Below are positions 40,571-50,649 of a DNA stretch of 64,000 bases, one piece after another (positions within the stretch are counted from its first letter, which is position 1; each line of letters starts with the position of its first letter). Source of the stretch: Adineta ricciae. Its lineage: Eukaryota > Rotifera > Eurotatoria > Adinetida > Adinetidae. The notes under the pieces were generated by a model. That model ran no database searches. It worked only from the letters and a program-made list of their open reading frames with translations, and was not told where the DNA came from. The stretch is from assembly GCA_905250025.1 (NCBI GenBank), contig CAJNOJ010000051.1:99121-163120 (forward strand), read 5' to 3'. The position numbers and the translations under genes were made by a program.

Positions 40571-42370
40571 TTAAGTAGCTTTTGAAATACCCGCGGGTGT
40601 GAGTTCTTTCTTTTTACGTTTCTTCGGAGTTGTATATATTGGCGGAATCATATTCTTACTCTCTTGACTAGCCATTGTAGCAATAGTAGTTGGTAAAGTC
40701 TTCAAAATGATGGGTAATGTTTCATCAAGCAATTGTTTTTCAGTTGCTTGAAAATCTGACTTCTTCCATGCATCTCGAAGTTCATTCATAATTATCTTGT
40801 AATTACCATTTTGTTTGATGCGCTTCAATGCAAGCATTCCTGCAGATATGGGGAAATGTGGTAAAGTCCAATCAGCGAACTGTTGAGCTTCTTTTAAATG
40901 ATGTTGATACTTGAGTAGTTCTAGTATTTTCTCTTTAACATCTGGATCGAATACAGACAAGTCAGCAAGAAGATCTTTGTATGGTTTCAAAGAATCAGCC
41001 GATGTTGAATTGAGCGGAGATATGGAATCACGAAATGCGACTAATAGTTGAGCTAAACGACGACAATCGTTCGAATACCGCATACGCTTTTCAAATGTGG
41101 CTAACTAAACAAGAAAAAGAAAGGATTTACTCTATCTAAGCGAAATCAGATGTCAACATCTGTATTGAAGTTAACTTTCGATTATTCACCTCATCCATAT
41201 TACGAAAAAGTTTTGTCAATATAGTTAACGCATGTGGATTCGCTTGATAACACTTTCTCCAATGTTCTTCTAATTGATTCAAATTGCAATCAGTGGGCAT
41301 ACCTAAATAAGACAATCAGTAATACTATTATCCCGTTTAACATAAAACAAAAACGAAATGTACCAAGATATTGACCCGTATTTTGTTCAAGCATGGTTTT
41401 CAAAACTGGACCGGCATTTCGTCCTTCCGCAATACGTTTTAATTCGATCCAAAGACGTTCACCAGAAATATCTGAAATATGATCATCGTTGATTGTATGA
41501 ATATCTCCTATTCTGTGTCATACTATTTAATCCGTCGACATTATCTCGAATAGCTTTCAATGTTTCTTCATCATGCACCGCATTATCATTGGCAAGTCGA
41601 CCAAAAAACCTGTTGATTCAAATCAATGAAATGTTCTTCGTCAATCAAATGAAATCCACGTACCGAAAGTATCGAATTATACGAAGATAATCTTCTCGTA
41701 TACGTTCGACTGGATCGCCAACAAACCGAATGCGACGATGTTTTAGATCATCGATACCATTGAAATAATCATAAACAATGCCTTCCAAATCTAAAACCTA
41801 ACTCGAATAGTTCCCAACGATTTGAATTGAAAACGAACCGAGAAAAAGAGCGTTGATAGTGAGATCTCGTCGGCTAGCATCCAGTTGCCAATCTTTAGTA
41901 TATTCGACTACGGCATGTCGTCCATCTGTGACAACATCGACTCTCAATGTTGTCACTTCAAAATTTTCTTTATCATCAAGACGAGCTGTAATTGTTCCAT
42001 GCTTTTCACCATTGGCATTAATCATTCGAATATCCGCATCGGATAGCATTTGTTTTACTTGATCAGGTGTAGCTGTTGTGGCAAAGTCTATATCATGTGG
42101 ACGAATACCCATAAGAAGATCTCGTACAGCACCGCCAGCCATGCGCAATTCATATTGATTCGCTTTGAATAAGTCAGCCAATTTCAATAACGATGGTGTC
42201 AATAAAGTTTTATATTCGGGTGAATCGATCTTTTGTGTGACTAAAGTTTTGGATTGTGCTCGGTAACGAACGATCGATGGTATGCGAGAGTAGTATTTGA
42301 ATGAGATAAACCCATTATAACAAATAGACTTGAATAAATACAAGCGATTCGAATGAAAACATGTTACCAT
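40571..42370 (-). CDS. TRNT1: CCA-adding tRNA nucleotidyltransferase, mitochondrial/nuclear
   Basis: Adds the CCA end to tRNAs. Exons: 42370-41839, 41790-41664, 41609-41524, 41471-41364, 41302-41190, 41104-40571; 499 residues. The N-terminal 40 residues are basic and hydroxylated without acids, as in a mitochondrial targeting sequence. Class II signature: [12 protein letters not shown] and [11 protein letters not shown] (metal-binding Asp pair). [13 protein letters not shown] and [17 protein letters not shown] are the nucleotide-selecting region. The helical body contains GISGERLW-type sequence, [13 protein letters not shown]. The acceptor giving [12 protein letters not shown] was chosen over one 12 bp upstream (41802|), which would break the frame. 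A Lys-rich C-terminal tail (TPKKRKKKE) could act in nuclear import. Confidence 0.93.
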
Positions 42371-42372
42371 CT
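42371..42372 (-). promoter_or_regulatory. Candidate spliced-leader acceptor upstream of TRNT1
   Basis: Minus-strand acatgttttttag abuts the TRNT1 start codon directly. Confidence 0.45.
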
Positions 42373-42601
42373 AAAAAACATGTCACAAGTTGTCGAGGGT
42401 GCTTATCGTTTATACTTAAAATTCGTTCGTTTCAAAACTGTTATTTTTGACAAGTAATAATAACATTTGTAAGGATTCCTATTTGACCGGGGCAATGACA
42501 CTTATTCTCGATATTATTAGAATCTTAATAAGTCATAAAAATGATACATTTCTGTTTTTCTCGCTCCGAGCAGTTTCTTTTTTTTTTGAAACTAAGTCGC
42601 A
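42373..42601. promoter_or_regulatory. Putative shared promoter region between divergent genes
   Basis: Only 229 bp separate the TRNT1 and coiled-coil gene start regions, so both promoters must lie here. No TATA box in a clear position. Confidence 0.35.
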
Positions 42602-43345
42602 ATGAGACGATCCGTCGAGCAGCTAAAACATCTTGATCGAACGTCACGGCATATCCGCCATCAAACGACTCTACATCATCGATGTAATCAACTACTATCG
42701 CATGATTTGGATGCTCTAACACATGAGTATGCACACAATCTGAAAAATTCAAAAAAACAATATCAAATCGAGCAACAACGAAAAGAAATTCTCGATTATA
42801 CAATTCAGCAAATCGCGAACGAACAAAACCATCATTCATTACCACCAATGGACACCCTAGAAATGAATAAAGAAAATGTAATAATACCATCGGGCAATGT
42901 TAAATTACCTCCAATACAATCTCATTGTCATCTTTCGTCACACCACTGCTCGCTGTATCCTTGTCAACCAATCTATCATTATACGAGTTTTATGAGCAAA
43001 GATCGCGATCAAACATTGCAACAACGAAATTCTACACAAGAATACCGATCTGAAATAAACCATTTTCAAAATTTACTCGCACAACTAGAGAAAAAAGAGT
43101 ATCATCCAAAGCGTCGACAAATGACAATAGCGATGGGAAATCAACGTCGTTCAGCCAATCGACATGCGTATATGATGGATACAAAAACACGTCTGGATGA
43201 ACAGAGTCGTTTATTGCAAGAGCAGTTAATTGGTAAAAGAACGTTTGGATATAAAAAAGAACAACAGAATGAATTACATCGAGCGATTAAACGTCACTTA
43301 GAAATTTCTTCAAAATTTTGTGCGCGAGGAGAGAAGGATTCTTAA
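42602..43345 (+). CDS. Orphan basic coiled-coil protein
   Basis: Single exon, 247 residues; family not recognised. The sequence is rich in Gln, His, Arg and Lys, with long stretches of predicted helix (KNSKKQYQIEQQRKEILDYT, YRSEINHFQNLLAQLEKKEY, LDEQSRLLQEQLIGKRTFGY) that look like coiled coils. A His/Cys patch (SHCHLSSHHCSLYPC) lies in the middle. No membrane segment and no enzyme motif. Codon use matches neighbouring genes. A cytoskeletal or ciliary role is conceivable for such a composition but nothing proves it. The stop codon lies only 18 bp from that of ECH1 on the other strand, so the 3' UTRs must overlap. Confidence 0.65.
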   Translation: MRRSVEQLKHLDRTSRHIRHQTTLHHRCNQLLSHDLDALTHEYAHNLKNSKKQYQIEQQRKEILDYTIQQIANEQNHHSLPPMDTLEMNKENVIIPSGNVKLPPIQSHCHLSSHHCSLYPCQPIYHYTSFMSKDRDQTLQQRNSTQEYRSEINHFQNLLAQLEKKEYHPKRRQMTIAMGNQRRSANRHAYMMDTKTRLDEQSRLLQEQLIGKRTFGYKKEQQNELHRAIKRHLEISSKFCARGEKDS

Positions 43346-43363
43346 TTTAGTTGAATTTTTCTG

Positions 43364-44665
43364 TTAAATATCCTCAAATTCGGCGCCATCGGATGCATTT
43401 TTGTCACTTTTGTCTTTCGATACGGACGCAGCCATGACATTTTTAATGATATCTTCTGTAAGCAACATTCCACTATTCCATGTACTCTAAATAGATTTAA
43501 ACAAAACATATTCTCGGGTAGATCATCTTTTTTTTTCATTGAACATACTATAAACGAAAAGTTATCATCAACTGTATGATCACGAGCATAATTCAAATTG
43601 ATTTTAGAACCTTGGACAGCTACAGGACTCTTACGAGCTATAACACTTGCTAGCGATACAGCAGCTTCGAGAAGAGCATCACGCGTGTCGAATACACGGC
43701 TAAAAATTTTTTTTTCATTTGATCTGAGTTCCCAACGTAATTGATTACCTAATCAGACCGATTTGTTGTGCTTCTTCTGTTCGAAATAGTCGCGAGGTGA
43801 ATACAAGCTCACGAAATAGACTATGATCAATAACCTGCTTTGGAAAGATTTGAAGAGTACCAACATCAGCTGCCAAACCCATGTCAACTTCCTAGAATAA
43901 TGCCCACTGAGTGTTCGAGAACTTTGTTCGGAGAAATCCGTTTACTTTGACGGAAAATGATGCATCACGTGAACTGTAACGAATATCACAGCAAGCTGTT
44001 AGATCAACACCTGCACCAATACAATGCCCGTGAACGGCAGCAATCACTGGTTTTTCACACTAAATGTTGTAAATTATCTATTCGGATGACAGAATAAGTC
44101 TGTGTGATGTACTTTATCGACTGCTCGAAGCGATGCTTGCGTTCTTTGAACCATTCGTCGTGTGTGTAACGCTTTGCGAGCAACATCATCGATCTGACTG
44201 AGTTCATTAACAGTAGTGTTTGATAAATATTTCAAATCAATACCTATATAGAAAAGATTTATTTTGAAACTCGGGAAACAATTGGGAAAGAAAGAATCTT
44301 ACCAGCACAAAATGCTTTGCCCGCACCAGTTAACACTATTGCACGGCACGACTTTTCCGTATTCAAATGTTCAAAACATGTTTTCAACTCGCTGCGGAAA
44401 GACTTTCGATAGTAGTATTGTTATTGATGAAAGTAGAATAAGACAACGTACTCGAATAGTTGTTTATCCATCGCATTAAGCTTCGTTGGTCGATTTAACT
44501 CAACAAGAACCACATGAGATTTAGGTTGACTTAATTTTAAAGTTTCATATGTGGGCAAAGAAGACAGAAATCGACAAGTCGATCGAACTGACGACGGATC
44601 TATATTACAAATTGAAGGAAATGCGTACTATACTTTAATATGTTACTTAGATAAGTTCGAAACAT
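43364..44665 (-). CDS. ECH1: Delta(3,5)-delta(2,4)-dienoyl-CoA isomerase
   Basis: Enzyme of the beta-oxidation of unsaturated fatty acids with odd-numbered double bonds. Exons: 44665-44647, 44599-44452, 44391-44303, 44243-44113, 44059-43946, 43891-43749, 43699-43549, 43486-43364; 305 residues. The short first exon gives MFRTYL and joins to a basic, acid-poor stretch, as in a mitochondrial presequence. Crotonase-fold motifs: VLVELNRPTKLNAMDKQLF, TGAGKAFCAGIDL (oxyanion hole), PVIAAVHGHCIGAGVDL (oxyanion hole), and EVDMGLAADVGTLQ, which carries the acidic residues typical of ECH1 rather than enoyl-CoA hydratase. The C-terminal part has KSPVAVQGSKINL and YARDHTV. It ends FEDI with no peroxisomal SKL, unlike human ECH1. 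Confidence 0.9.
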
Positions 44666-44992
44666 TTTGAATCAACCGAATCAGTAGAATATGTATATGT
44701 GTTTTCAAAAAATGAGGAAAAGTGACTGTATGAAATTCGTTACTATTGGACAAAACGAAACTACCTTTCACTAGTTAGTACAGTACAACTATTTCATTGG
44801 TTGAAACGATTTTGTGAATCACGTCATCCTTTTCTCATACAGAATCAACACAACGAAAGTTGTAACAAGTAAATCAAATCAAAAACTTATCGTCGCTCGA
44901 ACTCTTGTCCATAGTTCATGTATTTTTGCGGCATATAATGGTAAATATCTCGTTTATCTTGCACTGTGACATCTTTGTGACGGATCATACTA

Positions 44993-45244
44993 TCATGGTC
45001 TGTTTACTGAATGTCTTGTGAAATGGATTCTGGTCTGATATTTAACAGTTTCACACAGTTCTTGCAACAAGACTCGTTTCTTTCGTATGATGTAATCAAG
45101 CTGCTCTTGTGTGAGCACGTACAAAGTACGCTTATTTGTCAATGAATAATCGTCTATTTCATGGTCATATCGATTCCAGAAATAAATATTGACATACTCG
45201 TCCACTGGAAAAGTCTCATTCTTGTAGATAATACGAGTGTGTTC
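44993..45244 (-). CDS. Doubtful short or partial coding sequence
   Basis: A coding-like minus-strand segment starts at a good acceptor (ttcccattag) at 45244 and reads through FPVDEYVNIYFWNRYDHEID and TQEQLDYIIRKKRVLLQELC to a possible donor near 45009. Downstream, in another frame, coding-like sequence continues (YHYMPQKYMNYGQEFERR, ending about 44890). I could not find a start exon or a junction that joins the parts. It could be a small mitochondrial-type protein with missed exons, or a decayed copy. Family not recognised. Confidence 0.3.
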   Translation of the reverse strand, partial: EHTRIIYKNETFPVDEYVNIYFWNRYDHEIDDYSLTNKRTLYVLTQEQLDYIIRKKRVLLQELCETVKYQTRIHFTRHSVNRP

Positions 45245-45522
45245 CTAATGGGAATCTTTTACATATGCGGCAGTGAATAGTTTGACAAAATTTCAGAATT
45301 GATGGCATTCATTTCGAATGCAACGAAATTCTATAATACGGCAAAGTATAACTGAATTGAAACTCTATTCAAATGAATGACATGATTTATTTCTGTTTCC
45401 CTCATTGACAACTTTAAACGGGAAAAAGTACCTCTTAATGATTCAGTTCATAAAAAGGATCATAAATAACGATAGAACGTTTGTCCTTTTACTCCATAAA
45501 CTCATGTTCTTGTTCTCCTCGA

Positions 45523-46482
45523 ATGTATCGAAGTGAAAAGAATTATACTATCGACTTATTGATTAATATATCAGATCAAATCAACCGTTACTTCTCTATA
45601 TTCGTCTTTATCTTCGGTACTTGTGGCAATATTTTGAACATATTCATTCTCTCCGATCGAACACTTCGTCACATTCCATGTGTTTTCTTGTTTTTGACTG
45701 CCTCTTTTTCAAGTTTGATCTCGATTGATCTCGGTCTTATTACTCGAATGTTAGCTGGCTGGGCATCGGATCCAACTTATACGATAGGGTGGGCCTGTAA
45801 GCTGCGAACATTTCTTGTATTTGCAACACGTCTGATTGTATTTTGGCTTTTCGTTCTTTCAACTATCGACAGATGGTTGTCATCCTCTGTACACAATCAT
45901 CAACGTAGATTAAATACAATGAAAAACGTTCGATATGCAACACTTATTGTTATATTTATGTCAATAATTATGTATGCTCAGCTATTTTACTGTTACGAAG
46001 CTAATCTCGTACGAGCACCATTTCCATGCTATACGAAATCATCATTATGTCAAATTGTAACTGACCTGACATTCGCATTATTCACGATTATCATACCTTT
46101 ACTTTTAATGTCGATGTTTAGCTTGATGACAATTTTCAATTTTCATCGAAGTCAACAGCGAATATTTCGAACGGGTGAACAACGATCGAAAAGAACTGAA
46201 CGATATCTTTTACGAATGCTTTGTACACAAATTATTGTTCTTGGTTTGTTAACTCTTCCACAAGCAATTGTAAGACTATATGCCGCATTTGTTGACACGC
46301 ATCATTCCGAACTACAGACGACTATTGATATGTTTGTCTATAATATTCTCTTATTATTAACATATCTAGCAAGTGCAATGCCATTCTATATTTATACATT
46401 AACTGGTGGAAGTCTTTTTCGCAGACCATTGTCGAATTTGATACAGCGAATTTCCCAATTTTTTTTACGACAGACAGAATAA
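45523..46482 (+). CDS. Intronless rhodopsin-like orphan GPCR
   Basis: Single exon, 319 residues from the first ATG of the frame. Seven membrane helices are visible: TM1 YFSIFVFIFGTCGNILNIFI with the usual GN motif; TM2 after HIPCVFLFLTASF; TM3 preceded by ACKLRTF (disulfide Cys) and ending STIDRWLSS, a DRW variant of DRY; TM4 YATLIVIFMSIIMYA; second outer-loop Cys in SSLCQIV; TM5 FTIIIPLLLMSMFSLMTI with the conserved Pro; TM6 after RTERYLLRMLCTQIIVLG; TM7 LLLLTYLASAMPFYIYTL, ending in a variant of NPxxY. It resembles the peptide-receptor-like class A receptors expanded in bdelloids and the other receptors in this window. Ligand unknown. Confidence 0.85.
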   Translation: MYRSEKNYTIDLLINISDQINRYFSIFVFIFGTCGNILNIFILSDRTLRHIPCVFLFLTASFSSLISIDLGLITRMLAGWASDPTYTIGWACKLRTFLVFATRLIVFWLFVLSTIDRWLSSSVHNHQRRLNTMKNVRYATLIVIFMSIIMYAQLFYCYEANLVRAPFPCYTKSSLCQIVTDLTFALFTIIIPLLLMSMFSLMTIFNFHRSQQRIFRTGEQRSKRTERYLLRMLCTQIIVLGLLTLPQAIVRLYAAFVDTHHSELQTTIDMFVYNILLLLTYLASAMPFYIYTLTGGSLFRRPLSNLIQRISQFFLRQTE

Positions 46483-46499
46483 AAAACCAAAGTCACATT

Positions 46500-48000
46500 G
46501 TTTGTAAAAAAAAGTTTTGAGCAAATATTGCACTACTATCGCAGTTCTCTTGCTCACAACTGGTAAGTGCAGTAATTGTCCATGCATTATTCATATTTGT
46601 CATTATTGAATCTCTAATTTCGCTGAATTCAGCGTGAAACTGTTAATCAATTCCATACGATAACGTACAGATTGATGATGTATGTTGAACTTGAAGAACA
46701 ACTTGTTGCAATGTATTTAATTCCGAAGTTTTCTCCCATCGAATTGTCATTACTTTTTCAATGATACTCTGGCATGACAAGCAAGGCTAACAATACGAGT
46801 CTCTGCAAAATCTGACGATAAGCTTCATCATACCAATGTTATCAGTTATAGTGACTTAATTGTAATCCAGATGGTACATATGGAAGACACACTACGACTT
46901 TGACTTGAGTTCCTAATCAGAAAGTGTCTGCATGTCACAATTCCAAATGATAGTTATAACTTACCTATTTTTACTCATGCAAATACGGTCAAGATCAAGT
47001 TGAGATTTAAAATGGTTAGTCAAGTTCGCATTTAAAAAGCTCATGTAACTAACTGATTACCCCGCTCTTGTGGAGAGCGCAGTTTCAAATACAACTAAGA
47101 CCAGTTATCGGTTACAGTTCAAAAGGTACAATAGACAAAAGAAGGCTGGTATTCGAGAAATCGTTATTAATAATTCACATCTATACAAAAATACTTTCAT
47201 CACTGATGATAGATTGTAAAATCTCAAAATCATATCGTTCTTGCCGTAATTCTCCAGCAATAAACGTCTAATACATCATCGTTCCTATTGAATAAATCAC
47301 CGAGAATATTTAATAATAAATGAACTTCCGCACAGCATTGTTGATCGTAAGATTTGATATAAATAACCAACAGGACGTTTTCTTTTTCTTTCCTATTGAT
47401 ATTCGGCAATTAATTTTGTTGATCTTATCAATGTTGATTCGATACAAGTCAAGGTTATTATCTCGCCAAAAAAATAACCCTGTCATTGATCGGAATAATA
47501 CATGTCATTGATAAAATGCAATCAAATATCATCGATGAGCTCATCCGAATATAAACAACAAAGTTTTGATTGACATCATTCAAAGAGTTAAAATTTTTAT
47601 CATTATCAATATCATTGATTAACCTTTATCAAACAGATAACCATCATCGACGTCTTACTGAAAGAGTGAAATATTGACAAAAAAGTGACAAATCTGCTGT
47701 CGAAGATAGTTGATGACTTTCCTTTTATGCAACATCATGCACAATTCGAGGCTAAACTTCTTGTCTTTCTAGTGCTCTTCAATATTTTCCTAGATAATCA
47801 ACGAACAAGAATAGTATAAAGTCATAACTTCATTAGAACTGATGATTATTCTTCATGGTCTTCGGAAGAGACTTGTTATGTATCGTCAATTGGATAGAAT
47901 AACAACATTCATCTAATTGATATGATGTCATAGACAGAATTTATCCTTCCATGGTCTCATTCTCTTGTCAAGATCGAGATTTGTTTTCCAGTCGAGTGAA
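46500..48000 (-). pseudogene. Decayed protein-coding sequence of unknown family
   Basis: The minus strand holds several stretches with gene-like codon use but no common open frame. About 47430-47260 reads SYDQQCCAEVHLLLNILGDL; 47270-47190 in a shifted frame reads GELRQERYDFEILQSIISDE; 47050-46975 reads LTNHFKSQLDLDRICMSKN; 46915-46835 reads GTQVKVVVCLPYVPSGLQL then two stops; 46790-46510 reads WEKTSELNTLQQVVLQVQ, then in the same frame a TAA, then IRDSIMTNMNNAWTITALTS. Frames change and stops interrupt the conserved-looking parts, so this is most simply a pseudogene; unresolved introns could explain some breaks but not the in-frame TAA at about 46644. Family not recognised. Confidence 0.45.
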
Positions 48001-48005
48001 CAAGA

Positions 48006-48293
48006 TCAGAGAAAATGAAAATATAAATCATGTCCATACGAGAATGTCAGATTGATTATAGCTCCAAGCCTAACCGGCTTGATTTTCATGAGTTCGCTCT
48101 TAACACGATGTACATCGAAATGGACAGCGGGCAAACACGTTCCATTTCCCGCTTCTATGCATTTTTGATATAGATCAAGAAGAAAATAGTCTGCTTGAGG
48201 ACAGCGACCGAAACAATGATTCGTATTCATTCTTTTACAATCAGATAGCACGCTCCCTCTCTTTCTCTTCTGTTCACATGGTATCAATGACAT
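48006..48293 (-). CDS. Uncertain small Cys-containing ORF
   Basis: Uninterrupted frame of 95 codons from an ATG, with codon use like neighbouring genes. Basic start (PCEQKRKRGSVLSDCKR), then four cysteines (NHCFGRCPQADYFLLDLYQK, ending in CIEAGNGTCLP) and a hydrophobic end. No signal peptide and no known motif. It lies directly upstream, on the same strand, of the decayed sequence at 46500-48000 and may be its first exon. Confidence 0.3.
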   Translation of the reverse strand: MSLIPCEQKRKRGSVLSDCKRMNTNHCFGRCPQADYFLLDLYQKCIEAGNGTCLPAVHFDVHRVKSELMKIKPVRLGAIINLTFSYGHDLYFHFL

Positions 48294-50649
48294 TCATTCA
48301 CTCGTTTACATTTTGTTTCCTTATCTCATCTTCATCATCAACAGTAGCAGCATTATGCTACTCTCGAAAGTAGGTAAATGGCAAGGTCATGTCACTGAAA
48401 GATTTACGACAGATGTCAATTCTTCTCTTTTTTTTTTGAGTCGCTTCCTCAAGAATCTTCATGTTGTTAATTTAATACAGCGTACGTAGAGTATTTCTGT
48501 GTTTGTATTCGATACGTATCGGCAATTCTCCTTCTCTCATTGAGACACTCTGTTCTAATTTATGGATCGTGTCGCGACATTAATTACATCGATTAGAGTG
48601 AGACTGACCATCTGTCTGTGAAGACGATGAAGAGCGGAGAGTAGAGGAAGAAATGGTCAGATTGACTTTCATCCATACACCAAACAAAAGAACGACTTTT
48701 CTTTTCTATTTCATCGGACGCTTACATTTTAACATTAAATTTCATGTTTCAACAATTTCTCACATATGTTCTACATGCACGAGCTATCCGACAGGTGTTT
48801 GTTCCATTTTGTTGTTATTAATCTAAAGCTTCAATTTTACTTTTATTCAACTTAGCACGCAAAGTTAGATTTGTTGAAGATTAGTTTCTTTTGTTCTTTC
48901 CGAATGTGTAGCTTGTAACGAGTGTTCATCATTTTCTTCGGCGAGAAAAGACAGACAGAGCGTTGTTCTTTCTCATTCACTTCCGACTTAAACAGGTAAG
49001 AGAAACGAGAGACTATTCTTCATATTAAATATTTGCATCTTCGACTCCAAGGTGAACAGATTTCTGGCAAATATTCTCTTCCCTCTGTTACAGTTTTTCT
49101 TTTTGGACAAGTAACTACTCAAGCACCACTTTGAGATAGTTCTTTCAACATAATCAAAGTCTAGCATTGTTCTATTCTTCTCTTTGAAGAAAATAACAAC
49201 ATGTACGAAGAATCTTGTCTGTCTCTTTCTTTTTTTTTTGTCATATTAGTATGTTTGTATTTCTAGACAGTTCTGCCATTGATGTAAGTCAAACGTAAAT
49301 AGACAAATTCTCCTTTCTCTTCAGATAACATCTCGAGTTTACCTTGAGAATGTCTGTCTGATCGATAATTGTTCTGTGAACTCATGAAGATTTCAAGTGT
49401 AGAACAAACATTTCGTTCAGTTTTGTTTGTGTTATCTATTTCGTCGTATTATTCTTTCTTTTATTTCGAACATCATTAGAGAGAAAGAGAAATCGCATGC
49501 ACACTTGATTATACAAGAAGAAAATTTGACAGCACTATTTTCTTCTTAAATTTCAAATAGAACTGATTGTGAATGAACAGACATACAAGATATAATTGTT
49601 TCATTCGATTGTATCCCATTGTACAAGAGAACAACACAGACAGACAGAATTTGTACAAGTGCACAGTCAGTAAGTAAAACGTTCATTGCGAGAGTTTCGA
49701 ACACGAATTCGGTATGTCTAATTAGACTATCTATCATTCTTCTCTGTTCCTTCACTTCGTGTCAAGGTTAATCTTCTCATCAGGCTTAAAATATTCTACA
49801 TGAATCAATATTCTTAATGTGCAATTATCTTTGTCTTTTTTTTTGATAAGCTAAGAAACTTTTTCGGTTAATTACAATAACGCTCGCTCATCACATAAAG
49901 GCCACTTTTCGAATGGCTCATCAATCATTCGATGCCTGCTGTGCATCGGTCATCAAGGCTATTCATTGACCAGCACATCGCAAAACATTCTCTACTTGAA
50001 AAGAATAAGATATGAGTGAAACCTACATTTGCTTTTCTTCTGTGTTCACAATGCATTGGATAAGATGTATGCATGCACTCGATTCTCGTTTTTTTCGTCT
50101 TCTCTCCCTTTCTCCCTAATCTTGTTCACTTACGTATACATCACGAAATGAAATCATTTATCAAGACTTGAACTTCATTTGCGTAACATGACGAGTAGTT
50201 CGTTCTCATAAGACATATGAAGCCCATATACAAGCATAATTTCATTTTAAATGTTTCTCCACCCCCTTGTCCCGTCTAAACTAATCCAATCAGCATGTCA
50301 TTGTTACTCAGTAGGATATCAGTTTGATTAGCATTTTATTCAATCAGATGTTGATACAGAATGATTCTCTTTTTTTTTTTATCAGAAATGCCATCTTTAC
50401 ACAAACAACGTCAAAATTTTACACTTGATATCGACAGTGATAAATGGTCGAATATCAAATCTTCATCATCTGACTCGATTCATTTCATATTCTAACAGAC
50501 ACCTGTTAATATAGACAATTGATTGGACTTCTTCTTTCTCTTTTCCCATACGTTCGCATGAAGAGATACATATATAAATAACGATCGATGTGATATTCTA
50601 GATATCTGTTGATCTTCCTCTTCTCTGCAAGTGAACAGACACACGAAAT
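48294..50649. other. Gene-poor, pyrimidine-rich intergenic region
   Basis: 2.4 kb without a credible coding frame on either strand. The plus strand has many T/C tracts (tctttctttttttttt type), and five or so copies of TGTCTGTC or its complement occur between 48611 and 49650. It is the 5' flank of the receptor kinase gene. Confidence 0.5.

Noticed and set aside
44993-45300. Two candidate 18-bp introns in the short minus-strand coding segment
   Set aside because: Neither removal gives the required phase, and all other introns in the window are at least 47 bp.
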